From Palsa-1248 sp963737835 (GTDB lineage Bacteria > Gemmatimonadota > Gemmatimonadetes > Gemmatimonadales > Gemmatimonadaceae): a DNA stretch of 64,000 bases. The stretch is from NCBI GenBank assembly GCA_963737835.1, contig CAVTUH010000001.1, forward strand, positions 2,170,001 to 2,234,000, in the 5' to 3' direction. Each line of letters begins with the position of its first letter. Position 1 is the first letter of the stretch. The notes below the pieces were generated by a model. That model did not search any database. It had not been told where the DNA came from and was given only the letters and a program-made list of their open reading frames with translations. The position numbers were made by a program, and so were the translations under genes. Below, piece by piece: positions 51,817 to 59,724 of this stretch.

Positions 51817-52366
51817 TCAGCGCCCGGCGACGAAACCCGCTGCGTACAGCAGAGACACGACGGTCTTGGCGTCGCGGATCTCTCCCTGCCTCACCAGCTC
51901 CAGCGCGCGCGCGAGGGACATCGGTTCGACCGTCAGGAATTCGTCCGCCTCGGTCGCTGGCTGACCACGCGTGACACCGCTAGCGATGAAGAGATGGATG
52001 AGCTCATCGGTGAATCCCGGGGTCGTGTACAGCGTCGTGAGTGGCGCCAGAACCTCCGCCTCGCATCCGGTCTCCTCTCGCAACTCGCGCCGTGCGCAGG
52101 CAATGGGCAGCTCTCCCGCCTCGAGCCGTCCCGCCGGTACCTCGTAGAGGTAGCCATCTGCCGCATATCGATACTGCTTGATCGAGCAGGAGTTGCGGAT
52201 CGTCGCCGCGCGGATCGGTCAAAAACGGCAAGACGGCACTCGCTCCGGGGTGCCGGATCATCTCGAGCTCGCCTACGGAGCCGTCGGGGAATCGGACCTG
52301 GTCGAGGTCGAGGTTGAAGATGCGGCCGGCGTAGATGCGCTGTGATCCGACGCGAGCATTGCTCAC
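51817..52366 (-). pseudogene. NUDIX hydrolase (ADP-ribose pyrophosphatase-like), one frameshift
   Basis: From GTG 52366: VSNARVGSQRIYAGRIFNLD...SAVLPFLTDPRGDDPQLLL. A frame change near 52178 (GCTCGATCAAGCAG) is followed in the next frame by IKQYRYAADGYLYEVPAGRL, and the Nudix box is complete across GRLEAGELPIACARRELREE and TG. The C-terminal half (EVLAPLTTLYTTPGFTDELI) matches ADP-ribose pyrophosphatases. One base would restore a normal 180-residue enzyme. The start overlaps the upstream peptidase stop (GTGA). Confidence 0.82.
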
Positions 52367-53800
52367 GTAATTCGATCTCCGTGGTCATCGTAGACCGTCA
52401 CAGGCCCGAATCCAATCTCCTCGAGCGGACCGCGGACGGCCGCCGGATCGCCCACGACGACGAGCTGCAACCGCTCCGGATGGATGTGCTCACGCGCCGC
52501 CGTGAGGACCTCGGCCGCCGTCACCGCACGCACGTTGGCGCGATAGGTGTCGTAATAGTCCGGGGTCAGATCGTACACAATGAGATTGGCAAGCGCAGCG
52601 GCGATCGCTGTCGTGGTCTCGTAGCGGATGGGGAAAATCCCATCCAGGTAGCTCGTCGCCAACGACAGCTCGCTGGCCGTCACAGGCTCCGCTCGCATCC
52701 GATCGATCTCGGCCAGCACCTCGCGCACCGCCGCGGCGGTCACATCGCGCCCGACGGCGGCGTCCACGGAGAACGGCCCGGCCCACCGGCGCCACTCGTA
52801 TCCCGAGTGCGCGCCGTACGTGTACCCGTGCGCCTCTCGCAGATTGAGATTGATGCGCGAGGAGAACAGCCCGCCCAGCAAGGCGTTCATCACCGTCACC
52901 GGGAAGAAATCGGGCGACGTCCGTGCGAGTCCGACGTGCCCGAGCCGAAGCTCCGACTGGGGCGAGCCCGTCTTGTTGACGACGTGGACCCCGCCGGCCC
53001 GACGGGGTCTTTCGGTCGGGCACGAGGGCTCCCTGCTGCGCCAGTCCTCGCCACCTCCCGAACGTCGCGTCCACGAGGCGCTCGACCTCGGCAGCGCGGA
53101 CATCCCCCACCACCAGAACGGTGACAGCAGCCGGGTGGTAGCGCGCACCGTAAAACGCGGCGACGGCATCGCGCGACAGACTGCCGACCGACTTCTCCGT
53201 ACCACCCTCGGGAAGCGCGTATCGCGCGTCGGGCGCGTAGACCACCCGGTCCAGCGTCTCGTCGGCGAGCCCGCGTGGCTCCGCACGGATCTGCAGGAGC
53301 TCTGCGAGGCGCTCGCCCTTGAGACGTGCGATCTCGTCGGTCGGCAGGAGCGGTGCCATCAACACATCGCCCAGCAGCGGCACCGCGTCGGCCAGGCGCG
53401 ACGTCATGACCGTCAGGCGAACCGTCGCGGCATCCCAGTCCGCGCGAGACTCGATGCCGGTGCCCAGTCGCTCCGCGTAGTCGGCGAGCGCTGCACCACC
53501 TCGATTGCCCGCGCCCTCGCTCAGGGCGCGAGCGGTGAGCAGCGCCAGTCCCTCCTGACCGGGCGGGTCGGCGACCGCGCCCGCATTGATCGTCGCGAGC
53601 AGCGTGACGACGGGCAGCTTCTCGACCGGGGCAACGACCAGGCGCAGCCCGTTGGCCAACGACCGTCGCTCGAACCTCGGGAACGCGTACGGCCGCGGAT
53701 CACCCGGCGTGGGGCGGGGTCGCTCGAGTGTTCCGGCACGCGCGGTCGGGCCGGCCACGATGGACGCGTTCACCGAGACACGCGCCTCAGGCACCTGCAC
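52363..53800 (-). pseudogene. M16-family peptidase-like protein (inactive-type subunit), one frameshift
   Basis: The first frame reads RSLANGLRLVVAPVEKLPVV, TARALSEGAGNRGGAALADY and YHPAAVTVLVVGDVRAAEVE; after a frame change near 53005 (GAAAGACCCCG) it continues VHVVNKTGSPQSELRLGHVG, ALLGGLFSSRINLNLREAHG and YTYGAHSGYEWRR to the stop. It lacks the HxxEH zinc motif (the position reads LLTARALSEG), as is usual for the second member of bacterial M16B pairs. The start overlaps the catalytic partner by 14 bp. Probably one functional gene if the indel is an assembly error. Confidence 0.82.
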
Positions 53801-55100
53801 CCACGGTCGCCGCCAGCTCGGCCGCCTCGGGTACGGGATCTCGTGGCACGTACACGAGACTGACGCGATTGTCCGCGCCCAACCACTCGCGCGCGAAAGC
53901 CGAGACGCGCTCGTGCGTCACGGCGCGGTACCGGTCGACGTGTGTATTGATCAAACCAGGATCACCGAAGTACGTGGCGAATTGCGACAACTTGTCAGCT
54001 CGCTCCGACGCGGACTGCAGCGAGACGGTAAAATCCGTTTCGATCAGCGCGAGCGCGCGCTCGACTTCTGCAGCAGTCGTGCCCTCACGCTGCAGCCGAT
54101 CGATCTCGGACCCGACTTCGGACTCGATGCGCTCAGCACTGACACCCGGTCTTGCCGTCACGTCGACGATCAGCAGATCACTGCCTTTCGCGAGATCGAA
54201 CGTGAACGCCGTCGCCTCGGCGGCGACCTGACGCTCTCGCACCAGCACGCGATGCAGGCGACTGCCTCGTTTCACCCCCAACACTGCCGCACACACACCC
54301 GCAATGTAGCCAAGCTCGGTGCCGAACGGCGGGATGCGGAAGGCGAGGTACAGCCGCGGCAACCGTACGTCATCGGCGACGACTTCGCGACGGGACCTGC
54401 CGAATCGCGGCGGCAGCTCCATGGGTGGCAGCGGAGGCCGCGAACCACCGCGCGGAATCGCCCCGAAATAGTACTCGACCAACCGCCGCGCCTCACCCAG
54501 CTCGACATCGCCGGCCAGCGAGAGCACCGCATTGTCCGGGGTGTAGTAGGTCGAGAAAAAGGCGACCACATCGTCCAGGCTCGCGGCTGAGAGGTCCTCC
54601 ATCGACCCGATCAGCGAGTGGTGGAAGGGGTGGTCCGGCGGAAAGGCCAGCGCGGGGAGCTTTTCCCACCATGTGCCGTACGGCTGATTGTCGACGGACC
54701 AGCGTCGTTCGTTCTTCACCACGTCGCGCTGTGTATCGAGCTTCTGTTGCGTCATGGCAGGCAAGAGTTGCCCCATCCGATCTGCCTCGAGCCACAACGC
54801 GAGCGCAAGCTGGTTGGACGGGATCGTCTCGAAGTAGTTCGTGCGGTCGAGCCACGTGGACCCGTTGAGCGTCCCACCCGCTCGCGCAATCAGCTCGAAG
54901 TGCTCGTTGGCCTGGACGTGGGCCGATCCCTGAAACAGCATGTGCTCGAACAAATGCGCGAAGCCAGTCCGGCCCGCCCGTTCATTCGCCGATCCGACGT
55001 GGTACCAAAGATTGACCGCGACGATCGGCGCTGTGTGGTCTTCCGAGACCGTGACGAAGAGGCCGTTGGCGAGGCGAAACGTCTCGACGGGGAGATGCAA
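53787..55100 (-). CDS. M16-family zinc metallopeptidase (catalytic subunit)
   Basis: A 437-residue M16B peptidase. The inverted zinc motif HLFEH is in GFAHLFEHMLFQGSAH, and the distal Glu is within RDVVKNERRWSVDNQPYG. The C-terminal M16 domain follows (LPRLYLAFRIPPFGTELGYI, VLGVKRGSRLHRVLVRERQV). Such enzymes degrade unfolded peptides, often outside the cytoplasm, although no signal is evident at this start. It is divergent from fae across a 363-bp gap and overlaps the non-catalytic partner. Confidence 0.92.
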   Translation of the reverse strand: MHLPVETFRLANGLFVTVSEDHTAPIVAVNLWYHVGSANERAGRTGFAHLFEHMLFQGSAHVQANEHFELIARAGGTLNGSTWLDRTNYFETIPSNQLALALWLEADRMGQLLPAMTQQKLDTQRDVVKNERRWSVDNQPYGTWWEKLPALAFPPDHPFHHSLIGSMEDLSAASLDDVVAFFSTYYTPDNAVLSLAGDVELGEARRLVEYYFGAIPRGGSRPPLPPMELPPRFGRSRREVVADDVRLPRLYLAFRIPPFGTELGYIAGVCAAVLGVKRGSRLHRVLVRERQVAAEATAFTFDLAKGSDLLIVDVTARPGVSAERIESEVGSEIDRLQREGTTAAEVERALALIETDFTVSLQSASERADKLSQFATYFGDPGLINTHVDRYRAVTHERVSAFAREWLGADNRVSLVYVPRDPVPEAAELAATVGAGA

Positions 55101-55463
55101 AAGGGCGGGGATTGAGGGTTAGGGGTCAGGGGTTAGGAACCGACAGCTAACCATAGACTGGACCCGTACCGCAGCATCTGCGCCCATAAAGTAACCGGGG
55201 TGCGTATGCCGCGGCCCTCTGGCACGCGGATCGCGCAGACGCTCCGCCCCCACTGGCTCGGCCGGGCGACGGCGCCCCTTGACACCCTAGCTGGGTGGGG
55301 GCATCCTCCCAAACTCGACGAGCTACCCGCGATCGTCGCGGGATCGCCCTCGCGGGGTGTGCGTCCGCGCCCCACGAGGGCCGCTCATCTGGCTGGGCCG
55401 GTGCCGCGCCCGCGCCGGTCTCTGCGATTGTCCCCCCACCCAACAAGGACGGAGGCCGGATCC
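55101..55463 (+). promoter_or_regulatory. fae leader and divergent promoter region
   Basis: The gap opens with a single heptad arm (GGGTTAGGGGTCAGGGGTTA, about 55115-55135). TTGACA at 55279-55284 with a 17-bp spacer and a weak CATCCT could be the fae promoter, leaving a long leader of about 150 nt. The leader has a CCCGCGATCGTCGCGGG hairpin. AAGGACGGAGG just before the fae ATG is a good ribosome site. I recognise no known riboswitch. Confidence 0.35.
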
Positions 55464-55979
55464 ATGGCAGCGGATTTCTTTCTCGGCGAGTCGCTGGTCG
55501 GCGACGGCAATGAAGTTGCCCACATCGACCTCATCATCGGTGCCAAGAGCGGGCATGCGGGCGCAGCGTTCGCGAATGCGTTGACGAATAACAAGGACGG
55601 CTTCACGACGCTCCTTGCAGTTGTGACGCCCAACCTGCCAGCCAAGCCCGACACGATCCTGTACAACAAGGTGACCATCAAGGGCGCCAAACAGGCCGTC
55701 CAAATGTTCGGACCAGCGCAAGCCGCCGTCGCGCGCGCGGTCGTGGACTCGGTATCCAGTGGCGTCATCCCGCGAGACAAGGTCGAGGATTACTGCATCT
55801 GCGTCGGCGTGTTCATTCATTGGGACGCCAAGGATGACAAGAAGATCTTCGACTACAACTACCGGGCGACGAAGGAGTCCATCGAGCGCGCCCTCAAGCG
55901 ACTGCCAACCGTCGACACCGTCATCCAGGGCGCCAAGACCGCTCACCATCCCTTCGCCGGCGGCGCGGACGCCAAGTAG
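55464..55979 (+). CDS. fae: Formaldehyde-activating enzyme
   Basis: A 171-residue Fae that condenses formaldehyde with tetrahydromethanopterin to methylene-H4MPT, the entry step of the H4MPT formaldehyde oxidation route. The active-site His lies in LVGDGNEVAHIDLIIGAKSG, followed by GAAFANALTNNKDGFTTLLA, VTIKGAKQAVQMFGPAQAAV and VGVFIHWDAKDDKKIFDYNY, all typical. GGAGG precedes the ATG at 55464; the frame's upstream part is not conserved. It heads the C1 cluster, with mtdB next. Confidence 0.97.
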   Translation: MAADFFLGESLVGDGNEVAHIDLIIGAKSGHAGAAFANALTNNKDGFTTLLAVVTPNLPAKPDTILYNKVTIKGAKQAVQMFGPAQAAVARAVVDSVSSGVIPRDKVEDYCICVGVFIHWDAKDDKKIFDYNYRATKESIERALKRLPTVDTVIQGAKTAHHPFAGGADAK

Positions 55980-56038
55980 GGGCCAGCGGCAGCGGTGCTC
56001 GCCGAGGGGTAAGGGTTAAGCAAAACGGCGGGTTTGGG

Positions 56039-56167
56039 GGCGGGCGCTACGCGCCCGAGAGAGTAGCAGGGCAGAAAGTAGAGAGTAGGCGACTGCGCCT
56101 ATTAGCGCCCTTTCGTCTACTTTCTACTTTCCGAAGGTCTACTTTCTCGGGCGCTCTAGCGCCCGCT
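56039..56167. repeat. S-type inverted-repeat element, copy S2
   Basis: The left arm is GGGCGCTACGCGCCCGAGAG, then AGTAGCAGGG and AGAAAGTAGAGAGTAGG; the right arm mirrors it (CTACTTTCTACTTTCC, CTACTTTCTCGGGCGC, TAGCGCCCG). The centre (CGACTGCGCCTATTAGCGCC) holds its own short inverted repeat. It lies between fae and mtdB, ending 9 bp before the mtdB start codon. Confidence 0.82.
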
Positions 56168-56176
56168 CTCGCCCCC

Positions 56177-57046
56177 ATGAAGAAACTCCTCCTGCAACTC
56201 GACTCGTCCCGGCACGCGAGTGTCTTCGACCAGGTCGTCGCGTACGACGCAGGCGCCGACGAGATCATGAGCACATCCGGCGTTGCACCAGCAGATGTCC
56301 GCGACCTGGTGTATGGCTGCATCTTCACACGGGGCCCCAAGGACCTGAAGAACACCGCGATCTTCATCGGCGGCACAGACATGGCCGTCGGGGACGCGAT
56401 GCTCGACGCGGTCCGAAAGACGTTCTTCGGCCCGTTGCGCGTCTCCGCGATGCTCGATTCGAACGGCTCCAACACCACGGCGGTCGCGGCGGTCGTGAAG
56501 ATCATGGAAGCCGTTGGCGGCGCGGTCGGTGGCCAACGGATTGTGGTCACAGCGGGCACGGGGCCCGTCGGCACGCGAGCGGCCGGGCTGCTCGCCAAGC
56601 GCGGCGCCGAGGTGCACATCACGTCGCGTCGGCGCGAAGACGCCGACCGGGCACGTCAAGGGATTCTCGAGCGCTTCGGCGGGAATGTGCGCGCAGACTG
56701 CCTGACCGATGCCAGCGGCGCCGCCGCCTGCCTTGACGGCGCACGCGTGCTCCTGAATTGTGGACCCGCCGGCGTGCAGCTCTTGCCCCGCAGCGCGTGG
56801 GCGAATCGGCCGGGTCTCGGGGTTGCCGTCGATCTCAACGCCGTCCCACCCGCCGGGATCGAAGGCATCCAGCCAACCGACGACGGGACAATGCGCGATG
56901 GCGTGCAATGCATCGGCGCCCTCGGTGTCGGCACCCTCAAGATGAAGATCCACAAGGCCTGCATCGCGCGCCTCTTCGAGGTGAGTGACGCGGTGTTGGA
57001 CGCGGAGGAGATATTTGAACTGCAGACGTTGGACGTTAGACGTTAG
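56177..57046 (+). CDS. mtdB: Methylene-tetrahydromethanopterin dehydrogenase (NAD(P)-dependent, MtdB type)
   Basis: A 289-residue dehydrogenase converting methylene-H4MPT to methenyl-H4MPT. The N-terminus LLLQLDSSRHASVFDQVVAY and the pterin-side loop FTRGPKDLKNTAIFIGGTDM are typical of bacterial MtdB; the Rossmann motif is VVTAGTGPVGTRAAGLLAKR, and the C-terminal domain includes GVQCIGALGVGTLKMKIHKA. The last eight residues (QTLDVRR and before) and the TAG come from the H6 repeat arm. The start is close to S2, with only a C-rich gap before the ATG. Confidence 0.95.
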   Translation: MKKLLLQLDSSRHASVFDQVVAYDAGADEIMSTSGVAPADVRDLVYGCIFTRGPKDLKNTAIFIGGTDMAVGDAMLDAVRKTFFGPLRVSAMLDSNGSNTTAVAAVVKIMEAVGGAVGGQRIVVTAGTGPVGTRAAGLLAKRGAEVHITSRRREDADRARQGILERFGGNVRADCLTDASGAAACLDGARVLLNCGPAGVQLLPRSAWANRPGLGVAVDLNAVPPAGIEGIQPTDDGTMRDGVQCIGALGVGTLKMKIHKACIARLFEVSDAVLDAEEIFELQTLDVRR

Positions 57047-57144
57047 ACGTTGGAGAACGAACCTCGGGGCAGGATCGACGCGCTGTGGCTGGTCTGCGAG
57101 TTTTGTCTCCAACGTCCAACGTCTAACGTCCAACGTCTAGCCCT
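57024..57144. repeat. H-type heptad-armed hairpin element, copy H6
   Basis: Left arm AGACGTT, GGACGTT, AGACGTT, AGACGTT; core GAACCTCGGGGCAGG ... GGCTGGTCTGCGAG (decayed pairing); right arm CCAACGT/CTAACGT units ending GTCTAGCCCTT. It supplies the mtdB stop on the left and touches the TTG start of the next gene on the right. Confidence 0.9.
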
Positions 57145-58257
57145 TTGCGCTCACTAGGCCTCGATCCTGGCACGCTCTCCATCGATCTCTGCGGGATCGA
57201 TGCTGGACGGCTGGTGGTCGATGAGAGCGTGCCCACTCGCTCGGCGCTGGCCGATCCGAATGGCTTCATCGCGCGCATCACCGGACTGGGGCCCTTCGAC
57301 TGCATCGTCGGTCCTTCGGGATATGGACTGCCGCTCACGGTCGGGGCAGACCTCTCGGAGGAGGCGATCCGCCTCGCACTGCTGTCGCCAACGGGCGAGG
57401 CCGGGGGCATCGGAGGGCTCGGACGCCTCCTGCGTGCACTCGCCGGCTCCTCGCTCCCGATCATGTTCACGCCCGGGGTCGTGCATCTGCCGACGGTGCC
57501 CGCGCATCGGAAGCTCAATCGCGTCGACCTCGGAACGGCAGACAAGGTGTGCGCCGCCGCTCTGGCGATCGACGATCAGTCGCGGCGCCATCGTGTGCCG
57601 CTGACAGACACATCCTTCATTCTCCTGGAGCTGGGGGGTGCGTTTACAGCCGCGATCGCGGTCGCGGGCGGTCGCATTGTCGACGGGATCGGCGGCTCTT
57701 CCGGCCCCATCGGCGCGAAGGCGTCCGGCGCCCTCGACGCGGAAGTCGCCGTGCTGGCCGGGCGCGTGACCAAGGCAATGGTGTTCAGCGGTGGAGTCGC
57801 CGACGTACGTGGCGAACCCGAGTCGGACATCGAGGCAGTTGCGCACCCCACCACCGCACGAGGCCGGCTCGCCTGGGACGCCTTCGTAGAGGGAGCCTGC
57901 AAGGCGGTTGCGGCGCTCCGCGTGACGTTGCCGCACCCGGCAGAGATCCTGCTGTCGGGCCGACTGGCACGGTCCAACGTCGTCGCCCGAGCCCTGTCGG
58001 AGCGTCTTGCGGGTATCGCACCAGTCGTACGACTCGACGGCTTTGCCCACGTCGCCAAACAGGCCGCGCAAGGCGCGGCTCTCGTTGCCGACGGTTTGGC
58101 CGGCGGCCGCCACGCACCGCTGGTCGATCTCCTCCGGCTGCGCGGCGCCTCGGGCTCCGTCCTCGATTGGTTGTACGTCGTGACGCCCGAGCACGCCCGG
58201 GCCAGGCTCGGACTCGGACACGACCGCGCAGCGACCGAGGAGACGGACAAACGGTGA
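57145..58257 (+). CDS. DUF1464-like ASKHA-fold protein, probable C1-cofactor gene
   Basis: A 370-residue actin/hexokinase-type ATPase-fold protein. The N-terminus LGLDPGTLSIDLCGIDAGRL carries the phosphate-1 DxGT-type loop; a second glycine/acidic loop is seen in FILLELGGAFTAAIAVAGGR, and AEILLSGRLARSNVVARALS matches the adenosine loop. This resembles the archaeal DUF1464 family. The position between mtdB and an ATP-grasp gene in an H4MPT cluster suggests a part in H4MPT or methanofuran-type cofactor synthesis. The TTG start has no ribosome site and abuts H6. Confidence 0.7.
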   Translation: MRSLGLDPGTLSIDLCGIDAGRLVVDESVPTRSALADPNGFIARITGLGPFDCIVGPSGYGLPLTVGADLSEEAIRLALLSPTGEAGGIGGLGRLLRALAGSSLPIMFTPGVVHLPTVPAHRKLNRVDLGTADKVCAAALAIDDQSRRHRVPLTDTSFILLELGGAFTAAIAVAGGRIVDGIGGSSGPIGAKASGALDAEVAVLAGRVTKAMVFSGGVADVRGEPESDIEAVAHPTTARGRLAWDAFVEGACKAVAALRVTLPHPAEILLSGRLARSNVVARALSERLAGIAPVVRLDGFAHVAKQAAQGAALVADGLAGGRHAPLVDLLRLRGASGSVLDWLYVVTPEHARARLGLGHDRAATEETDKR

Positions 58258-58282
58258 CAGGAGACAGGAGGCCTGCGGCCAC

Positions 58283-59419
58283 TTGACCAGGTCGAGTGAG
58301 GACGTTCTGATCGCCGGCGTGAGCGTGCGTGGCTTGGCGGAATCAGCGGTGCGGGCCGGATATAGGGTCACCGCGGTTGATGCGTTCAGCGATCTCGATC
58401 TCCAAGCCGTCGCGACCGACGTGCGCCGAGTGATGCCGTACAGTGCAGCGGCAGCGGCGGATGCGTCACGTGACGTCGAGGCGGACGCGGTGTGTTACGT
58501 ATCGAACTTCGAGAATCATCCGGCCGCGCTTCGCCGGTTACAGCGCGGCCGCACGCTGTGGGGCAATCCACCGCAGGTGCTCGCGCGCGCGCGCGAGCCT
58601 ACGGCCCTTGCCGAGGTGGTGCGCGCGGCTGGGTTGCCGGCTGCGCTCGTCCGCAAGCGTCCGCCACGCAGCGTCTCAGGCTCTTCGGTGTCGCAATGGT
58701 TGCTCAAGCCGCGTGCGTCGGGGGGCGGGCACGGCATCGTCCCCTGGTCCCCCGTCCTCGCGGTGCCGCGGTCCTCTGTCCTGCAGGAGCGCATATCCGG
58801 CAGCGCGGCCTCCGTCCTCTTCGCGGCTGATGGCGAGCGCGCGATCGTCCTCGGGGTCACCCGCCAACTCGTCGGCGAGCGTCGCTTCGGATCGCACGGG
58901 TTTCGATACTGCGGTTCGCTCCTCGCGCCGCCAGAGGACCCAGAGTGGGGAGCGAGTTCGCCGCTTGCCGAGCGCGGCGCGCAGCTCGCCGCGGTGCTGA
59001 CGCGCGCATTCGGGCTCGTCGGAGTCAACGGCGTGGACGTCATGGTGCATCGGGGCCGGGTGATTCCCATCGAGATCAATCCCCGACATACCGCTGCAAT
59101 GGAACTTTTCGAGCGTCGCGACGGCCTTTCGATCTTCCGCACACACCTCGCGGGATGTACCGGCGAGCTGTCCGCCCTCATCGAACCCGCGCCCGTCAGT
59201 GCAGCTGCGGGCAAGGCGATCGTGTTCGCACGGCGCGACGTCGTGACGCCATCGGCCGGCCGCTGGCTCGCGGACTCCAACGTTCGCGATGTGCCAGCAT
59301 CCGGCACCAGCGTGCGGAAAGGCGCGCCCATCTGCACGGTGTTCGCAGTGGCGAAGACGGTCAACGAGTGCTACGCACAGCTCGTTGGGCGAGCGGAGAG
59401 GATCTACGAAGATCTATGA
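58283..59419 (+). CDS. ATP-grasp protein of the H4MPT/methanofuran cluster
   Basis: A 378-residue ATP-grasp-type ligase. An N-terminal Rossmann-like part (VLIAGVSVRGLAESAVRAGY, a nucleotide-sugar-like start) is followed by WLLKPRASGGGHGIVPWSPV (ATP-binding lysine and glycine loop), VLQERISGSAASVLFAADGE and the metal end VNGVDVMVHRGRVIPIEINP. ATP-grasp genes recur in methylotroph H4MPT clusters, where roles in cofactor side-chain ligation have been proposed. The start is TTG 58283; no other start fits well. Confidence 0.78.
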   Translation: MTRSSEDVLIAGVSVRGLAESAVRAGYRVTAVDAFSDLDLQAVATDVRRVMPYSAAAAADASRDVEADAVCYVSNFENHPAALRRLQRGRTLWGNPPQVLARAREPTALAEVVRAAGLPAALVRKRPPRSVSGSSVSQWLLKPRASGGGHGIVPWSPVLAVPRSSVLQERISGSAASVLFAADGERAIVLGVTRQLVGERRFGSHGFRYCGSLLAPPEDPEWGASSPLAERGAQLAAVLTRAFGLVGVNGVDVMVHRGRVIPIEINPRHTAAMELFERRDGLSIFRTHLAGCTGELSALIEPAPVSAAAGKAIVFARRDVVTPSAGRWLADSNVRDVPASGTSVRKGAPICTVFAVAKTVNECYAQLVGRAERIYEDL

Positions 59420-59464
59420 CAGCGGGGTCGCCAAGTCGTGGGGGTACAACGACGCGTGCGGTTC

Positions 59465-59604
59465 GGCGGGTAGGGGCGACGCAATGCGTCGCCCGCCGTT
59501 GACGGGACCGTGTACCGTGCCCGGGCGTTGGCGGTCGGGGCGCCGCCGAATCATGGGTGCATCCCCGCATCGTAGGGCGACGCATTGCGTCGCCCCTACC
59601 CGCC
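59465..59604. repeat. P-type MITE-like palindromic element, copy P3
   Basis: A 140-bp element with perfect 30-bp inverted ends (59465-59494 and 59575-59604), identical in end sequence to P1. The interior reads GCCGTTGACGGGACCGTG...GGGCGTTGGCGGTCGGGGCG, clearly the same as P1 on the opposite strand. It fills the gap between the ATP-grasp gene and fhcB. Confidence 0.9.
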
Positions 59605-59724
59605 GTTGTCACATATCGTGGTCGTTCCCCTGGCCCCTGACCCCGCTTTCTGCCTTGCCCACAAACCGTCGGCACCCAAACTTTGACAGTCCGCGTATCC
59701 AGCGCCCACCTTCGGACGCTCCCA

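Noticed and set aside
55285..55463. Riboswitch upstream of fae
   Set aside because: There are hairpins in the leader but I could match no known riboswitch fold, so only a generic leader is reported.
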